From contig CM020512.1 in assembly GCA_009823395.1 (NCBI GenBank), forward strand, positions 9,869,405 to 9,933,404: DNA of 64,000 nt, read 5' to 3'. The DNA comes from Thamnaconus septentrionalis. Lineage: Eukaryota; Chordata; Actinopteri; Tetraodontiformes; Monacanthidae. A program made the position numbers and the translations under genes. This document shows positions 60,739-64,000 of this stretch, one piece after another; position 1 is the stretch's first letter; each line of letters begins with the position of its first letter. A model generated the notes under the pieces. That model searched no databases. It worked only from the letters and a program-made list of their open reading frames with translations, and had not been told where the DNA came from.

Positions 60739-63700
60739 ATGTGGAGGACGCTAACGCTCTTGATGGTAGTCGCACTGGCATTGGGCACAGAGGTGAGTGC
60801 TTGTGTCTTTACTGCTCCTCTAAACCATCTTTGTAAAAAAAAAAAAAAAAGTTTAGCCTTGTGAATAAACACAGCATGCTGAACTACAGGTCGATTCAGT
60901 CTGTCAACAGTACATTTTGGGCGCATTAATGCGTAATTTATGTAAATTGGCTATTTTAGCCTGTGAGCTCGACTTTTCAGATCCATCCTTCAAACATCAG
61001 CTTCCTCTCTCTGACACTTTTCAACCTCCTTCACATCCAATGTAACCAGTATGTAAACTCTGCGACCAGGTCACACTAAAACTGTTCGCCAAAAAGTCAA
61101 GTCCTGCACGTGACCTTCACAACGCGCTACTTAATACAATTGTACATGTGATACTGGATCTCATGAAGCTAATAAGGGTTATTTGTTTTTATGAAGACAT
61201 CAGTAATGTCTTTTTTTTTAAGTCACGGATTGCGTTTTTTGTGTCATTTGTCTGGGCCTCGTTAAACAATTTGTGAACTGCTGAATGGCGACAACTAGCG
61301 ATTGCTGCTATCAAAAACAAAGTGGCTGGCACGCTTCTTGCAGTGGCTTAGAGTTTTTCCCTTCTCACTTCTGCAAAACCAGGATTCAGTTTCTCATTTT
61401 GATGCTTTTAAAGTGAAAGCTTTGCCTTAAAATGTTTTGCTCTCCGTCCATTCGACGCTTTGGTCGCCACACGTGGTGTATGGCTGTAGCGAGAAGTAGC
61501 AGAACGTCTCTTGGGGAAAATGCAGCCCTGTTGACATTTCCTTCTGAATGCGGTGGGATCGTCTCTAATTGGTCTGCGTTTGCTGACTCTCCTGCTGTCA
61601 CAGTACGAGGACGTCGGATTGCTGGCGGCCGAGGAGACGATGACAGAGGAGCAGCAGGTGGATTTCAGCGGCATCTCCGGCCCCCCGGGAATGTCCCGTA
61701 GGCAGATCCTGGCTGCGCAGTTCGAGTGCTACCTGAAGATCATCACAGAACCACCGCGGACGGATGCAGGTGATGGGCTGTGCCTGTGCTGCCAGGTTTT
61801 ATGTGGAGCCACGCAGCTCTGAATGCAGCAGCGCTAGAAATACTTTTCTCTTTAAATGTAAACATTCCCCGCTGCCTGGATTTCAGGTAAAGTAAATAAC
61901 ATCATGCTATATATCTTTAATTGAGTCTCTGAATCTAAACGCCCCCAACTGTAACCGAGGCGCTTACAAACTGTCTCCAAAACAAAAATATCGTTCATAT
62001 AGAGAAAATATTTAGCTCTATGTTTTACAGCCTGCTGCAAAAAAAACTTTGCAATTTAGATCCAGTGAAATAAATTATTCATTTAAAACAACAACAAAAA
62101 AACTTTTATTGAACCTTGATGTGTATGTATCCCTATCAATGCAATGGAGTAATTTTTTCAATTTAACGCTACACTCTGTGCCCAGTGCTGGTGCACAATG
62201 TGCATTAAGCAGCAGTTTCCAGCGCACTGTGCTCGCTCAGAGAGAGAGAGAGAGAGTTACAGAGAGGAAGTGAGTCTGAAAGACAGGAAGTTCTCCTTTT
62301 GTCTTCACGCAGTGACTCCCTCTCCGTCCTCAGCTGCCTTTTTTAAAAAAAAAAAAAATCTCTGTTGTGCTGCTTTTCACAGTGGGCCACTGTGAAACCT
62401 GCGACCGCCTGGTTTCCGGCGATTGTTGACCTTCTTAAAGGAACAGTTTGCAGAAGTGGCGCAGCGTATTGATAGTTTCTAGGACACCACAGATGTTTTG
62501 GTCTGATGTGATAGAGGGGAGGGTTACACACAGCTCCCTGTTTGAAGAATATTTTGTCAGTTTTTTTTTTTTGTCTGTTTGTTTTTTGCTATATTGGCAC
62601 ATTATGCGTCATGGTTATACTGCCCCCTGTAGGCTCTTACTGTAACCGCACCTGGGATGGCTGGCTATGCTGGAGGGATTCAGCTCCCGGGACTGTCATG
62701 CAGCCGTGTCCTGGGTACTTCTTGGATTTTGACCCTAATGGTGAGAGAAGCAGAGACAAAACTTAACCGTGTTGTCCACTGACAGTTTAATAAATCCCTT
62801 TTTTTAAATGTGATAATCACTAAAGATGCTAATTGAAGTCGTTATTCGCAGCGCCTGGCTGCGGACGTTGGCATCCAAACTTTCTGAAGTGGTGAAAAGA
62901 ATAATCACTTTACTGTCCTCAACAGAGAAGGTCACTAAAGTGTGTAATTCTGATGGCCAGTGGTTCCACCATCCAGAGAGCAAGAGAGTGTGGAGCAACT
63001 ACACCCTGTGTCCGGCCCACACCAAAGAAAGACGCAAGGTAGCCCATAGTAGTCTGACCTGCCTGACCTTTTATCAGCTTTCAGAAGGTGAGCTCTGGTG
63101 AATCACAATACTTTCTCTGCCTGCAGGTGGCGCTCGCGCTCTACTACATGGCCATGGTGGGTCACAGTCTGTCCATCGTGTCCCTGCTTGTTTGTCTCAT
63201 CATCTTTTCCTACTTCAAGTGAGTGCTGATGTTTCCACCGCATCCATGGAAGTGCGTCCCAAAAAGGCAGACACTTTTTTTTTCCACTCATTGTGTTGCA
63301 CACTAATGTCAACATTGTCAGTGTTCTTTTTTTTTCTTTTTAAACAATACTCCCTTATTGCTGACTATAAACTTTATAAATACCAAACTGCAGTCAGAAT
63401 GTAAAAGATTACTAATAAACTAATCACACCTATAACAAATTACATATTACATATTACGTGTCAGAAACAGAAGTGTGCAATATGGACAAAACACAAACAG
63501 AACACAACGAGGAAGCAGCTGAGCCAAGTCAAGGCTAATTACATTAGCCTTGATGCTGTGTCTTTTTTTGTATTCAATGGAAAAGACATAGAGCTGCACT
63601 GAAGGCTCAGTCTCTCAGTGGAAAGATTTTTGCTTCGCTGCTGTTGAAAATTAATTAGTGTGATAAAAGGCTGCTTGTGGTAATTAAAAACTTATCTACC

Positions 63701-63970
63701 TTCCAATCAGTGGGGGTGATTCAGTTTTTAGCTTATACTAATGTCACAATTTCAACCAGATAAACAAACAAGAAAAAAAGCAGTTTTCTCCCTTTTATAG
63801 CACCTCTGCTACACATTGGCCTCTCTGTCTCCCCCTGCAGGAGTCTGAGTTGCCAGCGGGTCTCCCTCCACAAAAACACCTTTCTCTCATTCATCCTGAA
63901 CTCCATCGTGACCATGATCTGGCTCTCCCTGTCGGCGGCCAATGACCAAACCATGAACACCACCAACCCG
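60739..63970 (+). CDS. Calcitonin receptor / calcitonin receptor-like class B GPCR (5' part, runs off the window)
   Basis: Receptor of the calcitonin/CGRP/adrenomedullin family, Gs-coupled at the plasma membrane; CALCRL-type members need a RAMP partner. Exons: 60739-60792, 61604-61769, 62633-62740, 62926-63038, 63127-63218, 63841-63970, all GT-AG and in phase (221 codons). Exon 1 codes a signal peptide ([18 protein letters not shown]). The ectodomain has the family hallmark [12 protein letters not shown] and the FDP motif, and six cysteines in the usual order (ECY, YCN, LCW, QPCP, KVC, TLCP). NRT and NYT are likely N-glycosylation sites. TM1 is [19 protein letters not shown], the first loop [14 protein letters not shown]2 follows, and the window ends after MNTTNP. 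The sequence is about equally close to CALCR and CALCRL, and fish have several CALCRL copies, so the symbol is left open. Confidence 0.92.
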
Positions 63971-64000
63971 GTGAGCCACTCTGGTCTTTTTTATCCTCTC

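Overview
This window is vertebrate nuclear DNA, most likely from a ray-finned fish of the percomorph type. The genes have GT-AG introns of roughly 0.1-4 kb. The DNA is rich in (CA)n/(GT)n tracts and short non-autonomous transposons. The proteins are clearly the fish counterparts of human transglutaminase, E2F1, ZNF341, ITCH and a calcitonin-family receptor. In human, E2F1, ZNF341, ITCH and TGM2 all lie on 20q11 (established knowledge), so the first four genes form a conserved synteny block; the species call is inference.

Layout. 286-9391 (minus): a complete 15-exon transglutaminase, 706 aa, with Cys-His-Asp all present. 9392-14527: noncoding, holding an intact tRNA-type SINE and the 3' side of the next gene. 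14528-18936 (minus): e2f1, 7 coding exons, 446 aa, with one intron carrying U12-type AT-AC ends. 18937-20703: a CpG-rich head-to-head promoter with paired E2F sites and inverted CCAAT boxes. 20704-28503 (plus): znf341, 16 coding exons, 13 C2H2 fingers. 28504-32061: the convergent 3' ends of znf341 and itch, full of simple repeats. 32062-46015 (minus): itch, 23 coding exons (C2, proline-rich, four WW, HECT), with a noncoding first exon and promoter near 50.17-50.35 kb. 50.35-60.73 kb: gene-poor, with one weak candidate terminal exon at 51.17-51.43 kb. 60739-63970 (plus, continuing past the window): a class B GPCR of the calcitonin/CGRP receptor family, seen from the signal peptide to TM2.

I rebuilt the exons by hand, requiring splice dinucleotides, phase continuity and family homology. 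The transglutaminase, e2f1 and receptor models keep phase throughout. Three exons do not: two in znf341 (a CAG tract and a GAG/GGA tract) and one in itch (a GC-rich repeat). Each is off by one base inside low-complexity coding sequence.

The genes do not form an operon or one pathway. E2F1 is a cell-cycle transcription factor, ZNF341 activates STAT promoters, ITCH is a ubiquitin ligase, transglutaminase crosslinks proteins, and the receptor senses calcitonin-family peptides. The main sequence-level novelties are a dispersed ~170-bp repeat family whose 5' end is a near-palindrome centred on a CRE-like TGATGTCA, a second repeat family with GCTGCGTTTCCAT inverted ends, single transposons with clear target-site duplications, the AT-AC intron of e2f1, the E2F palindrome in the e2f1/znf341 promoter, and two places where dinucleotide repeats may affect itch RNA. 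I saw no undescribed multi-gene system.
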